Shown here one piece after another: positions 8,874-17,406 of a stretch of 64,000 nucleotides of DNA. This DNA comes from Bacillota bacterium. Its GTDB lineage: Bacteria > Bacillota > Clostridia > Lachnospirales > CAG-274. Positions within the stretch are counted from its first letter, which is position 1; each line of letters opens with the position of its first letter. The notes under the pieces are model-generated. The model was not told where the DNA came from, did not search any database, and saw nothing but the letters and a program-made list of their open reading frames with translations. The stretch lies in the NCBI GenBank assembly GCA_017460805.1, contig JAFUAF010000047.1, positions 1 to 64,000 on the forward strand. The letters are read 5' to 3'. The translations under genes were made by a program, and so were the position numbers.

Positions 8874-9651
8874 ATTGCTTTTTGCTTTCAAAATATGTGC
8901 CGACATCTTTGCCGTCCATTATATCGTAGAGGTTTTCGGGGTCATCGCCGTTTGCAATTACCATATCTATACCCTTTAAACCTGCTATTTTAGCGGCATT
9001 GAGTTTTGTTCTCATTCCGCCCGTACCCTGTGAAGTACCGCTGCCGCCCGCGCGGGAGATTATCTCGTCGGTAAGTTCCGAAATGCGGTGGATAAGCTTT
9101 GCTTCGGGGTCTTTGCGCGGGTCTGCAGTGTACATACCGTCAATATCGCTTAAAAGTATAAGCAGGTCGGCCTTTACGCAGGTCGCCACTATTGCCGCCA
9201 AAGTATCGTTATCGCCAAGGGCGTTAAGCTGTTCCATTTCGTCAAGGCTGACGGTGTCGTTTTCGTTGATGATGGGCAGAGCGCCCATTTCAAGCAGCCT
9301 GTTAAGCGTGTTTTCGATATTTTTGCGGTTTGCGCCGACAATATCCGTCCCCGTAACAAGAACCTGTGCCACGGTGTGATTAAATTCGCCGAACAGCTTG
9401 TCGTATGTATACATCAGTTCGCATTGTCCGACAGCCGCAGCCGCCTGTTTTGTCGGGTTATCCGAGGGCTTTTCCTGCAAACGAAGCTTGCCTACGCCCA
9501 TTGCCACAGCGCCCGACGATACCAACACCACCTCGTGCCCGCTGTTTTTTATATCGGAAAGCACCTTGCACAGATTTTCCACAAGGCGGATATTAAGCAT
9601 ACCCGTGCTGTGGGTCAGCGTGGAACTGCCCACCTTTACTACTACTCGCAT
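8872..9651 (-). CDS. proB: Glutamate 5-kinase
   Basis: 259 residues. It phosphorylates glutamate, the first step of proline synthesis. The amino-acid-kinase fold is clear: VVVKVGSSTL at the N terminus, VLVSSGAVAMG, INENDTVS, NDTLAAIVA and GTGGMRTKLNAA. The C-terminal PUA domain found in many ProB proteins is absent, leaving just the kinase domain; such short forms are known. No proA lies next to it. The gene follows the PL9 lyase gene by 15 bp, so it is probably read from the cca promoter region. Confidence 0.92.
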   Translation of the reverse strand: MRVVVKVGSSTLTHSTGMLNIRLVENLCKVLSDIKNSGHEVVLVSSGAVAMGVGKLRLQEKPSDNPTKQAAAAVGQCELMYTYDKLFGEFNHTVAQVLVTGTDIVGANRKNIENTLNRLLEMGALPIINENDTVSLDEMEQLNALGDNDTLAAIVATCVKADLLILLSDIDGMYTADPRKDPEAKLIHRISELTDEIISRAGGSGTSQGTGGMRTKLNAAKIAGLKGIDMVIANGDDPENLYDIMDGKDVGTYFESKKQ

Positions 9652-9666
9652 TTTTTTACCCCCATA

Positions 9667-12600
9667 TCACTTTGAGACCTTTTCGCCAAGGCTGTTTTTG
9701 CCGCCCGTGCCGTCGGTATCAAAATAATTTATTGCGCTTAACAGCGGTGTGTCGCTGTTGTTTTTATAATTTGTGTTGTCCGTGACAGTCGCTATAACAT
9801 CTGGCTCGCCGCCGCCGTAGGAAACAACGCCCTTTACGGTATAAGCGTAGTTTTCGGGCTTGTCGCTGTAAAGACGGATATTGGCCGCCTTGTTGTTGTA
9901 GCTCTTCACATTTTCAAGTATAAGTGCGGGGTTTGAATTTGTGGTTATGCCGTTGTGTAAATTGTCATAAGCCTCGCAGTTTATGAGTTTATGCGCGACT
10001 GCCACATTTTCGCCACCCAGCTTGAAGCCGTTGTTGCCGCCCAGTTCGTAATTTGTTTCCGTGCCGTCGTCGTTAAGGTGTACGCCGTTTTTGTATGCAA
10101 CGCAGTTTTCAAGCGTTACCGCACCGATAGCGCCCGTACCCGTCTTGGTGTACAGATCCCAGCCGTCGTCCACATTGTGGTGAGACTTGCAGTTTTTGAA
10201 TATATTGCCCTCGCCGACCGTCAGTTTTGCACCGAAACCGTCCGCATTTATGCCCGACGGGTCGCAGTTGTTGTAAGACTCACAGCCGATTATTTTGTTG
10301 TTTGACGGCCATGTTTTCTTGTCGTCGCTGCTGTCCGTGCGGCTTATCTGAAGACCCATGTCCTGATTATTATAGAATTTACAGTTTTCTATTATGTTAT
10401 TGCTGCCGCCAAGATGAACGCATTTAAGGTTCGGACCGCCGTTTGTAAATTCAAGTCCGCTGATATTCCAGTAATTGCCCGAAAGCACTGCACCCGCGGA
10501 AACACCCATAAAATCAAGCACTACCTTGCCCTCGCCTTTGACAGACTTATAAGCCGAAGCCGTGCCGTCATTGCCCTTTGCAATTTCTATAGGCGTATTT
10601 CTTGTGTATGTGCCCTCGGCGATAACAACAGTCTGACCCGGCTGAACAAAACCTATTGCGCTGTCTATGTCAAAAGGATGCTCCTTTGTGCCGTCGCCCC
10701 TGAAGCTGCCGCTCGGCGAAACATAGAGTTCCGAAGCCGATTTGTTGATATTTTTCTGATAAACCGTGTGCCTTAAAACTATAGGCGAATAATCGGTAAG
10801 CGCCTGTGTGTCGTCGGGCGTGTATACGACCGTAAATCTGTTTGCCGCATTTGTATGCAGCTTGACGGGTATAGAAGCCGCCTTTTCAATATCCATATCA
10901 CGCGCAATTATATTGTCGTTGAGTTTTATTGTGACACGGCCCTTTGTGCTGCCCTGCGCGGACAGATCGAGGGTGTATTTGCTCTCGGTCGTATAAGCCG
11001 CGGACTTCACTTGTATATCCGCCGTTTTTCTGTTGTCCTTGGCCGCACTTACAGTCTGGCTGTAGGCCTTGCTGCCCGTGTAATACTTCACGTTTTCAAC
11101 ATCTATATCCGCCCAGCGTGCCGTAAAGAAGCCCACATAAGCCTGCGGAGTCTGTGTCGAAAGGAAGGACTCGTCATAATAAAATTCGTCCTTTGTCTTT
11201 TCGTTTTGGTAATCGTAGCAGCTCACATACAGACCGCCGTTCACTCTCTGCATTGTAAGGCGGTATTTGTTGCCCTCTGCGGGGAAAGTTTCGGAAAGAG
11301 CATCCGGGCCTATTCTTGTGCCGCCGCCGTCTATCGCCTCAACGCCCGTTCTTACAAGAAGATTGATCCTGTTTAATTTTGTCTTTTTCTCGTAAGAGGG
11401 GTCTGTGGTGTCGCTCGGCCAGCCCGTACCGCTGTAGCCGCCTAAAATAGCCATATTTGAAGCAAAGACCTTGCTGCCGTCCATAGGTATGGAAACGCCG
11501 TTTTCGTCTTTCTTTGCAGAAGCCTCGTCTATCGTCTGCTCTCCGTCCGTACCTGTCAAAGGCACAGCGTCACGCACCATTATACCAAAGGCTTCCTGAC
11601 CGTTTCGTTTTTCGTCGTTATTGTCATGCTCAAGATATTTGTTTACGGTTATATCTGCGGAAAGCGTAAAATCTTCGTCCGAAGATACCTGTGTATAGTA
11701 GTAGTTCATGCCGTCATGGTCGTTGGTTATCTTGCCCGCGCCGCCCCATGAACGTACATTTATCTTGCCGTTTACCGTGCCGTAGTCGTCGGCTGTTACG
11801 CTTGTCTTTTCGGCATCGTCATAACCCGAGGACTGGCCGAAAGTGCCTTTGCGCCAGTAATGCTCTTCGGGCTGAACAACAGCCGCTTTTATCGAAACGG
11901 GAGAAAGTTTGGCATCGGTCGGCCGAATCGTGATAGTATATTCGCCCTCCGACGAGGTATCTACAGCGGAAGTATCGACTGTATACGCATTCGTTTCCTC
12001 AACTTCGCCGTTGTCGTATTCTATAGCCGCTTTAAGCTGTGTATCTATCTCATCGCCGACAGAATATACGGTTCTTGGGTACTTGGTAACAACAAGTCTT
12101 TCCGCGCTGCGCGCCTGTACGCTTATATCAAAGCCCGACTCTGCACCGCCGCTTACGGGAGCGACCTTTACATTCAGTTTTTTCTCCGTAAAATCGCTGT
12201 CAAAGCCCGTTACTGTATATTCGTTCCTGTCGAGTATCTCGCTTGTGCCGTCGGAATAGAAAGCCGTGACTTTTATGCCCGAAAGGTCAAGCTCGTCCCC
12301 GATATAGTATTTTGTCTTTGCGGGCGGTACGACTTCAAGCTTTGTGACAGTCTTTGCGGAAACTTCCACCTTGAAACGTCCCGCTGCCTTGCCCGCTTCA
12401 TATCCCTTTGCGCTCTTTCTTGTGACAATGGCATCAAACTTGCCCGCCGTGGGCAGAACATCGCCGTCTTTTACATTTTTGCCGCCTATTTTTATGTTAA
12501 GATCATCGGCATCGAGAATTTCCGTGCTGCCGTCGCTGTATGTCGCCGAGACCTGCATACCCTGTGCGCTGAATACGCCGTTTTTGGCATAAACCGTCTT

Positions 12601-13551
12601 GACGGGCGTATAATCCACATTTATATCGGTAGTAATACGCGGTTTTACTGTCACATAAAGTTCTGTCTTTGCAGAGCCGAGACTAACGATAAGCTTCTGC
12701 TTGCCGAGTTTTTCGGGCTTGTAGCCCTTGACGGAAATTTCACTTGTTTCAGCGGAAGAGCCGTCCGTATAGTTTACCAGAGCGGTAACGGGAGAAAGGG
12801 GCTGTCCGTAGAAATATTCGGTCTCCGCCTTTGTTACCGTTATTTTTTCGGGGCGCTTGTCCGCAGTTTCAAGCTTTACGTTTTTAAAGCTTGCCTTTGC
12901 GTTTCTTGCTATGTACAGGGCGGGATAGATATCGCCGTCAAAGCTGTAGACCTCGGAAGTATAGGACTTGTCGCCGCAGGTAAAAGTATACATATTACCC
13001 GATTTTGCTATCGTAAGGTCAAATTCGCCCAGTTTTTCGCCCGTGTTTTTAAAGGTATCGGAAAGGGCATCGCCCACAGCTTTTTTATCGCTGTTGTCGC
13101 GGATAATGGGATAAATTGCCATATCGCTCTTTTTATCGGGCGCGTAGCTGCCCAAAAACAGCGAATCGGTGTAGGTCACATCATCCGTCTTGTTGAATAC
13201 ATCATCAAGCACCGCTATGCCGACAGAACCCTGCTGGGGGTTGCTGCTCTCCTCGCCGAGAGAATATTCGTCAATGGAAACGGTGGCGGAGAAAGTAAAA
13301 TCCTCCTCGCCCGAAATTTTCTGCGCGGCGTAGATAATGCTGTCCTCGCCGTCGGTAAATTTACCGTTGTTTACCTTGTCATTGGACAAAACAAAACTGT
13401 CACCGTTTTCCGTTACGGTAAAGTCGGTACTGCCCGCCTTGCCAGTCCAGCCTTTCAGCCACTCGCCGTTCACGGGTGCGGCAAATGCGGGTACAGCCTG
13501 CGAAAATGCCATTAAAAATGCAAGTGTCAGGGGTATACATTTTTTCTTCAT
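9667..13551 (-). CDS. Secreted multidomain PL9-family pectate lyase
   Basis: 1294 residues with a signal peptide (1-25, cleavage near AFA-AP). Order: a concanavalin-like module (about 28-230), four Big-type Ig repeats (about 233-575, each with a YxDGS- or YDNGE-like motif), a second concanavalin-like module (about 580-850), a short beta segment, and a right-handed beta-helix at about 985-1294. The helix carries the PL9 signature: NADGF (Asp1104) and VDDGWD (Asp1128, 1129, 1132). This spacing matches the four Ca-binding Asp of Dickeya Pel9A as I recall it; FKLGG (Lys1177) is the likely base. It should cleave polygalacturonate by beta-elimination outside the cell. There is no dockerin or SLH. 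The start overlaps the cca stop by 4 bp with GGAGGAG upstream. Confidence 0.88.
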   Translation of the reverse strand: MKKKCIPLTLAFLMAFSQAVPAFAAPVNGEWLKGWTGKAGSTDFTVTENGDSFVLSNDKVNNGKFTDGEDSIIYAAQKISGEEDFTFSATVSIDEYSLGEESSNPQQGSVGIAVLDDVFNKTDDVTYTDSLFLGSYAPDKKSDMAIYPIIRDNSDKKAVGDALSDTFKNTGEKLGEFDLTIAKSGNMYTFTCGDKSYTSEVYSFDGDIYPALYIARNAKASFKNVKLETADKRPEKITVTKAETEYFYGQPLSPVTALVNYTDGSSAETSEISVKGYKPEKLGKQKLIVSLGSAKTELYVTVKPRITTDINVDYTPVKTVYAKNGVFSAQGMQVSATYSDGSTEILDADDLNIKIGGKNVKDGDVLPTAGKFDAIVTRKSAKGYEAGKAAGRFKVEVSAKTVTKLEVVPPAKTKYYIGDELDLSGIKVTAFYSDGTSEILDRNEYTVTGFDSDFTEKKLNVKVAPVSGGAESGFDISVQARSAERLVVTKYPRTVYSVGDEIDTQLKAAIEYDNGEVEETNAYTVDTSAVDTSSEGEYTITIRPTDAKLSPVSIKAAVVQPEEHYWRKGTFGQSSGYDDAEKTSVTADDYGTVNGKINVRSWGGAGKITNDHDGMNYYYTQVSSDEDFTLSADITVNKYLEHDNNDEKRNGQEAFGIMVRDAVPLTGTDGEQTIDEASAKKDENGVSIPMDGSKVFASNMAILGGYSGTGWPSDTTDPSYEKKTKLNRINLLVRTGVEAIDGGGTRIGPDALSETFPAEGNKYRLTMQRVNGGLYVSCYDYQNEKTKDEFYYDESFLSTQTPQAYVGFFTARWADIDVENVKYYTGSKAYSQTVSAAKDNRKTADIQVKSAAYTTESKYTLDLSAQGSTKGRVTIKLNDNIIARDMDIEKAASIPVKLHTNAANRFTVVYTPDDTQALTDYSPIVLRHTVYQKNINKSASELYVSPSGSFRGDGTKEHPFDIDSAIGFVQPGQTVVIAEGTYTRNTPIEIAKGNDGTASAYKSVKGEGKVVLDFMGVSAGAVLSGNYWNISGLEFTNGGPNLKCVHLGGSNNIIENCKFYNNQDMGLQISRTDSSDDKKTWPSNNKIIGCESYNNCDPSGINADGFGAKLTVGEGNIFKNCKSHHNVDDGWDLYTKTGTGAIGAVTLENCVAYKNGVHLNDDGTETNYELGGNNGFKLGGENVAVAHKLINCEAYDNLHNGITTNSNPALILENVKSYNNKAANIRLYSDKPENYAYTVKGVVSYGGGEPDVIATVTDNTNYKNNSDTPLLSAINYFDTDGTGGKNSLGEKVSK

Positions 13552-14789
13552 TGATTCTCCTCCTTAATTTTCAATATCTCAATAAGTTTTTCTTTCGTAT
13601 TTAAAGTCGGGTCGTGCATGACCAAATCAAGCGCGGTATTCAGAAGTTCGCCTATCCGCTGTCCTTTCGGCACACCCAAAGCCTGCAGGTCGCCGCCGTT
13701 TATCGCAAGTTCGCCTATCGTGCAGCAATCCTTGTTTTTTATTATTTTTTCGTACATCAAAGATGTTTCGCACATTTTTTTTACATTGTCGAGGTCTATC
13801 AGCCCGACATTATTATTTGCGTTTCTGAAATCAAGTTCAAGCTGTGCGCCGTCCGCACCCATTTTGTTGATAAGTACGCGGATATCGTACTCGCTTTCAA
13901 GCGGGAGGGTTGAATTTTTCACTATTGCCGCCGTCATGCGCGAAGTCTCGTTGTCGTAGGTCATTTTTTTGAGCGTTTTGTTTATATCATCACAATCCGT
14001 ATATGCCATTATAACCGCAAGCCTTACGGGAAGCTGTTTCGGGCAAAGCTGAAGTTTGCGCCAATGCGTGTCCGTGTCATAGTTGTTGGCGGGAATAAAA
14101 ATATCGAGTATGCCCGTCTTTTTAAAAACACCTATCATTTCGGGATTATCACTCATAAGGGTCTTTGTGAATTCCTCCCTTACGCGCTCGGTGCTGATGT
14201 TTTTTATAAGATGTGCTTTTTCATAGACCGCCTTTTTCGTCTCTTCCTCTATCTCAAAGTCAAGCTGTGCCGAAAACCTTACAGCCCGCATTATGCGCAG
14301 GGCATCCTCGTCAAAACGCGCCGCGGCATCACCGACACCGCGGATAAGACCTTTTTCTATGTCTTCCCTGCCGTTAAACGGATCAACATAGCCGTGCTTC
14401 GGGTTGTAGGCAATGGCGTTCATCGTAAAATCACGCCTTGCAAGGTCGGCGGTTATATCGTCGGTAAAAGTCACCGACTCGGGATGTCGGCTGTCTTTGT
14501 ACTCGCCGTCTATGCGGTAGGTCGTGACCTCATAGCCGATATGATCGATAACAACAGTCACAGTGCCGTGTTGAATACCCGTATCGACCGTGTGAATACC
14601 GTCCACGGCATCAAATATTCTTTTTATCTCTTCGGGCTTGGCAGAGGTCGTTATATCCCAGTCTTTCGGTTCTATGCCCAGAATATGGTCGCGCACGCAG
14701 CCGCCGACGGCATAGCCCTCCCGCCCGTTTTCTTCCAATATATCAAGTATGCGCTGCACGGGAGCAGGCACGGTTATTTTATCACTCAA
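13548..14789 (-). CDS. cca: CCA tRNA nucleotidyltransferase
   Basis: 413 residues. It adds or repairs the 3' CCA of tRNAs; both tRNA genes in this window lack an encoded CCA. Seen: the class II nucleotidyltransferase head GYAVGGCVRDHILG, KDWDITTSA (the catalytic DxD type pair), RRDFTMNAIAYN and EDALRIMRAVRF. The start is taken as a TTG with GGGTGA upstream; no ATG gives the family N terminus. Its stop overlaps the PL9 lyase start by 4 bp. Confidence 0.93.
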   Translation of the reverse strand: MSDKITVPAPVQRILDILEENGREGYAVGGCVRDHILGIEPKDWDITTSAKPEEIKRIFDAVDGIHTVDTGIQHGTVTVVIDHIGYEVTTYRIDGEYKDSRHPESVTFTDDITADLARRDFTMNAIAYNPKHGYVDPFNGREDIEKGLIRGVGDAAARFDEDALRIMRAVRFSAQLDFEIEEETKKAVYEKAHLIKNISTERVREEFTKTLMSDNPEMIGVFKKTGILDIFIPANNYDTDTHWRKLQLCPKQLPVRLAVIMAYTDCDDINKTLKKMTYDNETSRMTAAIVKNSTLPLESEYDIRVLINKMGADGAQLELDFRNANNNVGLIDLDNVKKMCETSLMYEKIIKNKDCCTIGELAINGGDLQALGVPKGQRIGELLNTALDLVMHDPTLNTKEKLIEILKIKEENQ

Positions 14790-14876
14790 TCATTATCACC
14801 CGTAAAAAATATTTTCCTATTTTATTTTATCATTTATGCGCCCTTAATACAAGAAAAAATTTTTTGAAAAAAAAGC

Positions 14877-14905
14877 TTGACAATTCACTTTGACTATAGT
14901 ATAAT
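14877..14905 (+). promoter_or_regulatory. Promoter of tRNA-Pro
   Basis: Consensus TTGACA (14877-14882), 17-bp spacer, TATAAT (14900-14905), 13 bp before the tRNA. Confidence 0.85.
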
Positions 14906-14917
14906 ATTTTTTGTTAT

Positions 14918-14991
14918 CGGGGTGTGGCGTAGCTTGGTAGCGCACCTGAATGGGGTTCAGGGGGTCGCAAGTTCAAATCTTGTCGCCCCGA
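14918..14991 (+). tRNA. tRNA-Pro (GGG anticodon)
   Basis: The acceptor stem CGGGGTG pairs with CGCCCCG (14984-14990), with discriminator A. The anticodon arm is CCTGA-ATGGGGT-TCAGG, giving anticodon GGG, and the T arm contains GTTCAAATC. CCA is not encoded. Confidence 0.95.
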
Positions 14992-14996
14992 TTTCG

Positions 14997-15026
14997 GCGG
15001 AAAGCGATTGCTTTCCGCTTTTTTTA
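14997..15026 (+). terminator. Terminator of tRNA-Pro
   Basis: A perfect 9-bp stem, GCGGAAAGC/GCTTTCCGC, with a 4-nt loop followed by eight T. Confidence 0.88.
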
Positions 15027-15051
15027 TAAAAAAAATGAGGGGTTAAGATCA

Positions 15052-15186
15052 ATGACAAAAGATGAAATTGAAGATATATTATTCTGCAAACAATTATCGG
15101 ATGATTACGATAAAGATACCGATCCCGAAAAACATAGTTTCATTTACATTGAGGATCTTATGAAAGATTTGGGAATAGAACCATAG
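15052..15186 (+). CDS. Small acidic protein, 44 residues, unknown function
   Basis: ATG at 15052 with a GAGGGG-like site about 12 nt upstream, ending in TAG and followed at once by a terminator. The protein (starts MTKDEIEDIL, ends MKDLGIEP) is acidic and soluble. The ending resembles short antitoxin-like tails, and it lies next to a YoeB toxin-antitoxin pair on the other strand, but no function can be assigned. A longer frame reaching into the tRNA (14950) is an artefact. Confidence 0.55.
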   Translation: MTKDEIEDILFCKQLSDDYDKDTDPEKHSFIYIEDLMKDLGIEP

Positions 15187-15192
15187 ACACAA

Positions 15193-15235
15193 AAAAGAGT
15201 CAAAACGCTTTATACATCTGCGTATTGACTCTTTT
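15193..15235 (+). terminator. Terminator after the 44-aa ORF
   Basis: An 11-bp perfect stem, AAAAGAGTCAA/TTGACTCTTTT, which also gives T/A runs on both sides. Confidence 0.7.
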
Positions 15236-15238
15236 AAA

Positions 15239-15273
15239 TAAAAAAGTACTCGCAGTTTTATTCCGCGAGCACT
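15239..15273 (-). terminator. Terminator of the YoeB-type toxin-antitoxin operon
   Basis: The stem AGTACTCGC/GCGAGCACT (one mismatch) is followed on the minus strand by TTTTT. Confidence 0.7.
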
Positions 15274-15280
15274 TTGAGTA

Positions 15281-15547
15281 TTATTTATCTCTGTAATGTG
15301 AACCGCACTGAGCAATCTCCAACATATTTTCAGTAATTCTGAATACAATACGGTTTTTATCGTCTATGCGCACACTCCAATAACCCGATTTATCAAATTT
15401 TAGCGGTTCGGGTTTTCCTGTACAATTATAGCCGTTTCGTTCAATATCCGCTATAAGCCTATTTATCTTTTTTAGTGTCTTTTTATCCTGTGTCTGCCAG
15501 TATAAATAATCTTCCCAAGCTTCATCATGCCATATTTTCCGCATCAA
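15281..15547 (-). CDS. yoeB: YoeB/Txe-family mRNA endoribonuclease toxin
   Basis: 88 residues. It is a ribosome-dependent mRNA cleaving toxin of the RelE fold. Seen: the WEDYLYWQTQDKK motif near the N terminus, GKPEPLK, the RIDDKNRIVFRI core and the C-terminal GSHYRDK with the His-Tyr pair needed for catalysis in YoeB. The reading frame and all family motifs are intact. Its start overlaps the antitoxin stop by 4 bp, the standard antitoxin-first order. Confidence 0.9.
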   Translation of the reverse strand: MMRKIWHDEAWEDYLYWQTQDKKTLKKINRLIADIERNGYNCTGKPEPLKFDKSGYWSVRIDDKNRIVFRITENMLEIAQCGSHYRDK

Positions 15548-15744
15548 TCCACCTCTATAAGTTCGTGTTCGGTGCCTTTGCCGGCTTCAAGATCGGCTAT
15601 TGCACGTTCGACCCTTGCCATATTTTCCGAGCCGTAAAACGGGTCATCCGCAAGCTGCATTCCTTGCAGGATGTATATCACTTTTTCCACTTGATGATCG
15701 GGAAGCTGATTTATAAGGTCTATCGCAATTTCTTTTGTTGACAT
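15544..15744 (-). CDS. Antitoxin partner of YoeB
   Basis: 66 residues from the ATG at 15744 (MSTKEIAIDLI). Two further in-frame ATG codons sit directly against the AAGGAG site, so spacing favours 15744. The N-terminal part (about 1-27) looks like a dimerising DNA-binding segment, and the C-terminal part (ENMARVERAIADLEAGKG and a terminal LIEVD) resembles the RelB/Phd-type toxin-binding tail. It should neutralise the toxin and repress the shared promoter. The family name is not certain; partnership rests on the overlap. Confidence 0.75.
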   Translation of the reverse strand: MSTKEIAIDLINQLPDHQVEKVIYILQGMQLADDPFYGSENMARVERAIADLEAGKGTEHELIEVD

Positions 15745-15765
15745 TATCATCATCTCCTTTTTATA

Positions 15766-15794
15766 AGTATATCATCATTATCTGCACTTTGCAA
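15766..15794 (-). promoter_or_regulatory. Promoter of the toxin-antitoxin operon
   Basis: Minus-strand TTGCAA (15789-15794), 17-bp spacer, TATACT (15766-15771). Confidence 0.7.
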
Positions 15795-15840
15795 CAGGAA
15801 AAATACATCACAGTCCCTGTTTTTCTTATTTATTGACTGC

Positions 15841-16341
15841 TCATAAAACTGCATCGTTTACACTCTGCAAAAACCCCTCATCCCTCATGGGATCTTTTTC
15901 GTCCGTGCCTACAAAGGCTATGGTTTCTGGGGTTTGTATGCCCGCGTATTTAAGGATAATTTTTGCGGTGGAAAAGGCTTTGGAAGTATCTTTCGTACTG
16001 CCGCCGCCAAGCAGGATGACCGTGCCGTGTTTTTCGCCTTTTATCGGGTTATGGTAGAAATACTGCCAGCGGGAGGCGAAAGTCAGCATTTTGCCCGTCA
16101 GCATGGAAAAATACAGCGGGGAGACGAGGATAATATTATCCGCTTTTTTTATCAGATCGTAATAAGTCTGCATTTTATCGTCAATTATGCAGTTTCCGTC
16201 ACGGCAGGCATCACAGCCCGTACAATGGCCGACTTCACAGTCTATTATCACTCCGCCCGTTTTGTCGGCGATATATTGACAGACCTTGGCGCAATAGCCG
16301 TTTTGCCGCGGAGAGCCGTTTACAATAAGTGTTTTACCCAT
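15841..16341 (-). CDS. Flavodoxin-fold NAD(P)H/FMN oxidoreductase
   Basis: 166 residues. The start LIVNGSPRQNGYC is the FMN phosphate-binding loop, and SPLYFSMLTGKMLTFASRWQ is the usual second segment of iron-sulfur flavoprotein-like reductases. Four Cys (CTGCDACRDGNC) near residues 41-52 fit the compact CxxCxxCxxxC cluster motif of that group, so a 4Fe-4S centre is possible. Substrate unknown. GAGGTGA precedes the ATG. It follows the PAP2 gene by 8 bp. Confidence 0.85.
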   Translation of the reverse strand: MGKTLIVNGSPRQNGYCAKVCQYIADKTGGVIIDCEVGHCTGCDACRDGNCIIDDKMQTYYDLIKKADNIILVSPLYFSMLTGKMLTFASRWQYFYHNPIKGEKHGTVILLGGGSTKDTSKAFSTAKIILKYAGIQTPETIAFVGTDEKDPMRDEGFLQSVNDAVL

Positions 16342-16349
16342 AAGTCACC

Positions 16350-16850
16350 TCAAAATCTTATAACAAAGCCCAAAAGCCCCGCCGTTATGCCTATCAGCCA
16401 CCCAAGTGCAACATCAAAGGGATAGTGTTCGCCCGTCATCATTCTCGACACACCCGTAAAAAAGGCGGGTATCATCAATATAATTACCGCCTGCGGCATG
16501 ATGCAGTACCACGACATTGCAATGACTGCGGCGCTTGCGGCATGGTTACTGGGGCAGGAATAACTTTCTTTATGCCCCCTTAAACTCACTACATCCGCTT
16601 CTTTGACAAAGGGGCGGGGGCGTTTTAATATCCTGCGCAAAAAAGTATTGTAGCAAAGGGTCACAAACGGGATAATAAGGTATTTTGCCAGCATTAAATA
16701 TTTCCCCGACATAAAAATCATAAGCGCACCTATGCCGTAGATGATAAAGAAAAACAACTCCGCGCATTTTGAAAGCGCAACTGCTGTTTTTTTCAATTTT
16801 TCGTTTCGTGTTGCCGCATTATACAGCAAATAAAAAATTTTTCTGTTCAT
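16350..16850 (-). CDS. PAP2-family membrane phosphatase
   Basis: 166 residues with several membrane helices. The three PAP2 acid-phosphatase motifs are present: KRPRPF, CPSNHA and SRMMTGEHYPFDV. Likely substrates are undecaprenyl pyrophosphate or phosphatidyl lipids at the outer membrane face. The start at 16850 has GGGAGA upstream; the longer frame adds 11 residues without support. Confidence 0.88.
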   Translation of the reverse strand: MNRKIFYLLYNAATRNEKLKKTAVALSKCAELFFFIIYGIGALMIFMSGKYLMLAKYLIIPFVTLCYNTFLRRILKRPRPFVKEADVVSLRGHKESYSCPSNHAASAAVIAMSWYCIMPQAVIILMIPAFFTGVSRMMTGEHYPFDVALGWLIGITAGLLGFVIRF

Positions 16851-16912
16851 ATTTCTCCCAAAAAATTCTTTTAAACAAACCACGGTGCTGCATTCAAATC
16901 AGAATTTCCCTA

Positions 16913-16949
16913 CAAATAAGGGGTTGCCGAAAACGCAAGCGGCAGCCCC
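16913..16949 (-). terminator. Terminator of the DtxR-like regulator gene
   Basis: The stem GGGGTTGCCG/CGGCAGCCCC (16920-16929 and 16940-16949; one mismatch) lies just after the regulator stop. Confidence 0.75.
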
Positions 16950-16957
16950 TGTAAATT

Positions 16958-17332
16958 TTATTCTATTCCCTTTGTAGCGAGGTATGCTTTTATTTTTTCA
17001 AAGCTCTCGTCGCTGATGCCGTGTTCAAGGCGGCAGCTGTCCTCATAAGCCACCTTTTCGTCAACACCGATTGCGATAAGCGCCTTAGCGATAAGTTTAT
17101 GTCTGTCGTATATCTTTTCGGCAATTTCCATACCCTTGGGCGTAAGTGTTATTTTGCCGTCGGGACTTACCTCGATATAGCCCTCCTGACGGAAACTCTT
17201 CATTGCCACAGACACGCTTGCTTTGGTGAAAGAAAGCTCGTTTGCGATATCTATACTGCGGACATAGCCGTTTTTCTCACTAAGCATAAGAATTGCTTCC
17301 AGATAGTTCTCTGCCGATTCCTGTATTTTCAC
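16958..17332 (-). CDS. DtxR/IdeR-like metal-dependent transcriptional repressor
   Basis: 124 residues. An N-terminal winged helix (about 1-60: SAENYLEAI, NELSFTKASVSVAMK) is followed by the dimer and metal domain with DRHKL and DSCRLEHGISDES. The Cys in that second motif is the position of DtxR Cys102, which points to an iron-type DtxR rather than MntR; no SH3 domain follows. The start is a GTG with GGGAGG 10 nt upstream. It lies directly downstream of a ZIP transporter whose promoter carries a perfect palindrome, so it is the likely repressor of that gene and perhaps of its own. Confidence 0.9.
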   Translation of the reverse strand: MKIQESAENYLEAILMLSEKNGYVRSIDIANELSFTKASVSVAMKSFRQEGYIEVSPDGKITLTPKGMEIAEKIYDRHKLIAKALIAIGVDEKVAYEDSCRLEHGISDESFEKIKAYLATKGIE

Positions 17333-17373
17333 TCGTAATACCCTCCCGATACTAAATTAGTTTAATATAACTT

Positions 17374-17402
17374 ATCATACCACATAAATCTTAATTTGTC
17401 AA
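17374..17402 (-). promoter_or_regulatory. Promoter of the DtxR-like gene
   Basis: Minus-strand TTGACA (17397-17402), 17-bp spacer, TATGAT (17374-17379). Right after the -10 is ATAAGTTA, the same half-site as in the ZIP operator, and a looser AACTAA on the far side. Confidence 0.75.
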
Positions 17403-17406
17403 ATTT

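Noticed and set aside
11860-13515. 551-residue plus-strand ORF
   Set aside because: It lies wholly antisense to the PL9 lyase, has no ribosome site, and its Cys/Arg/Tyr-rich composition is typical of a shadow frame.
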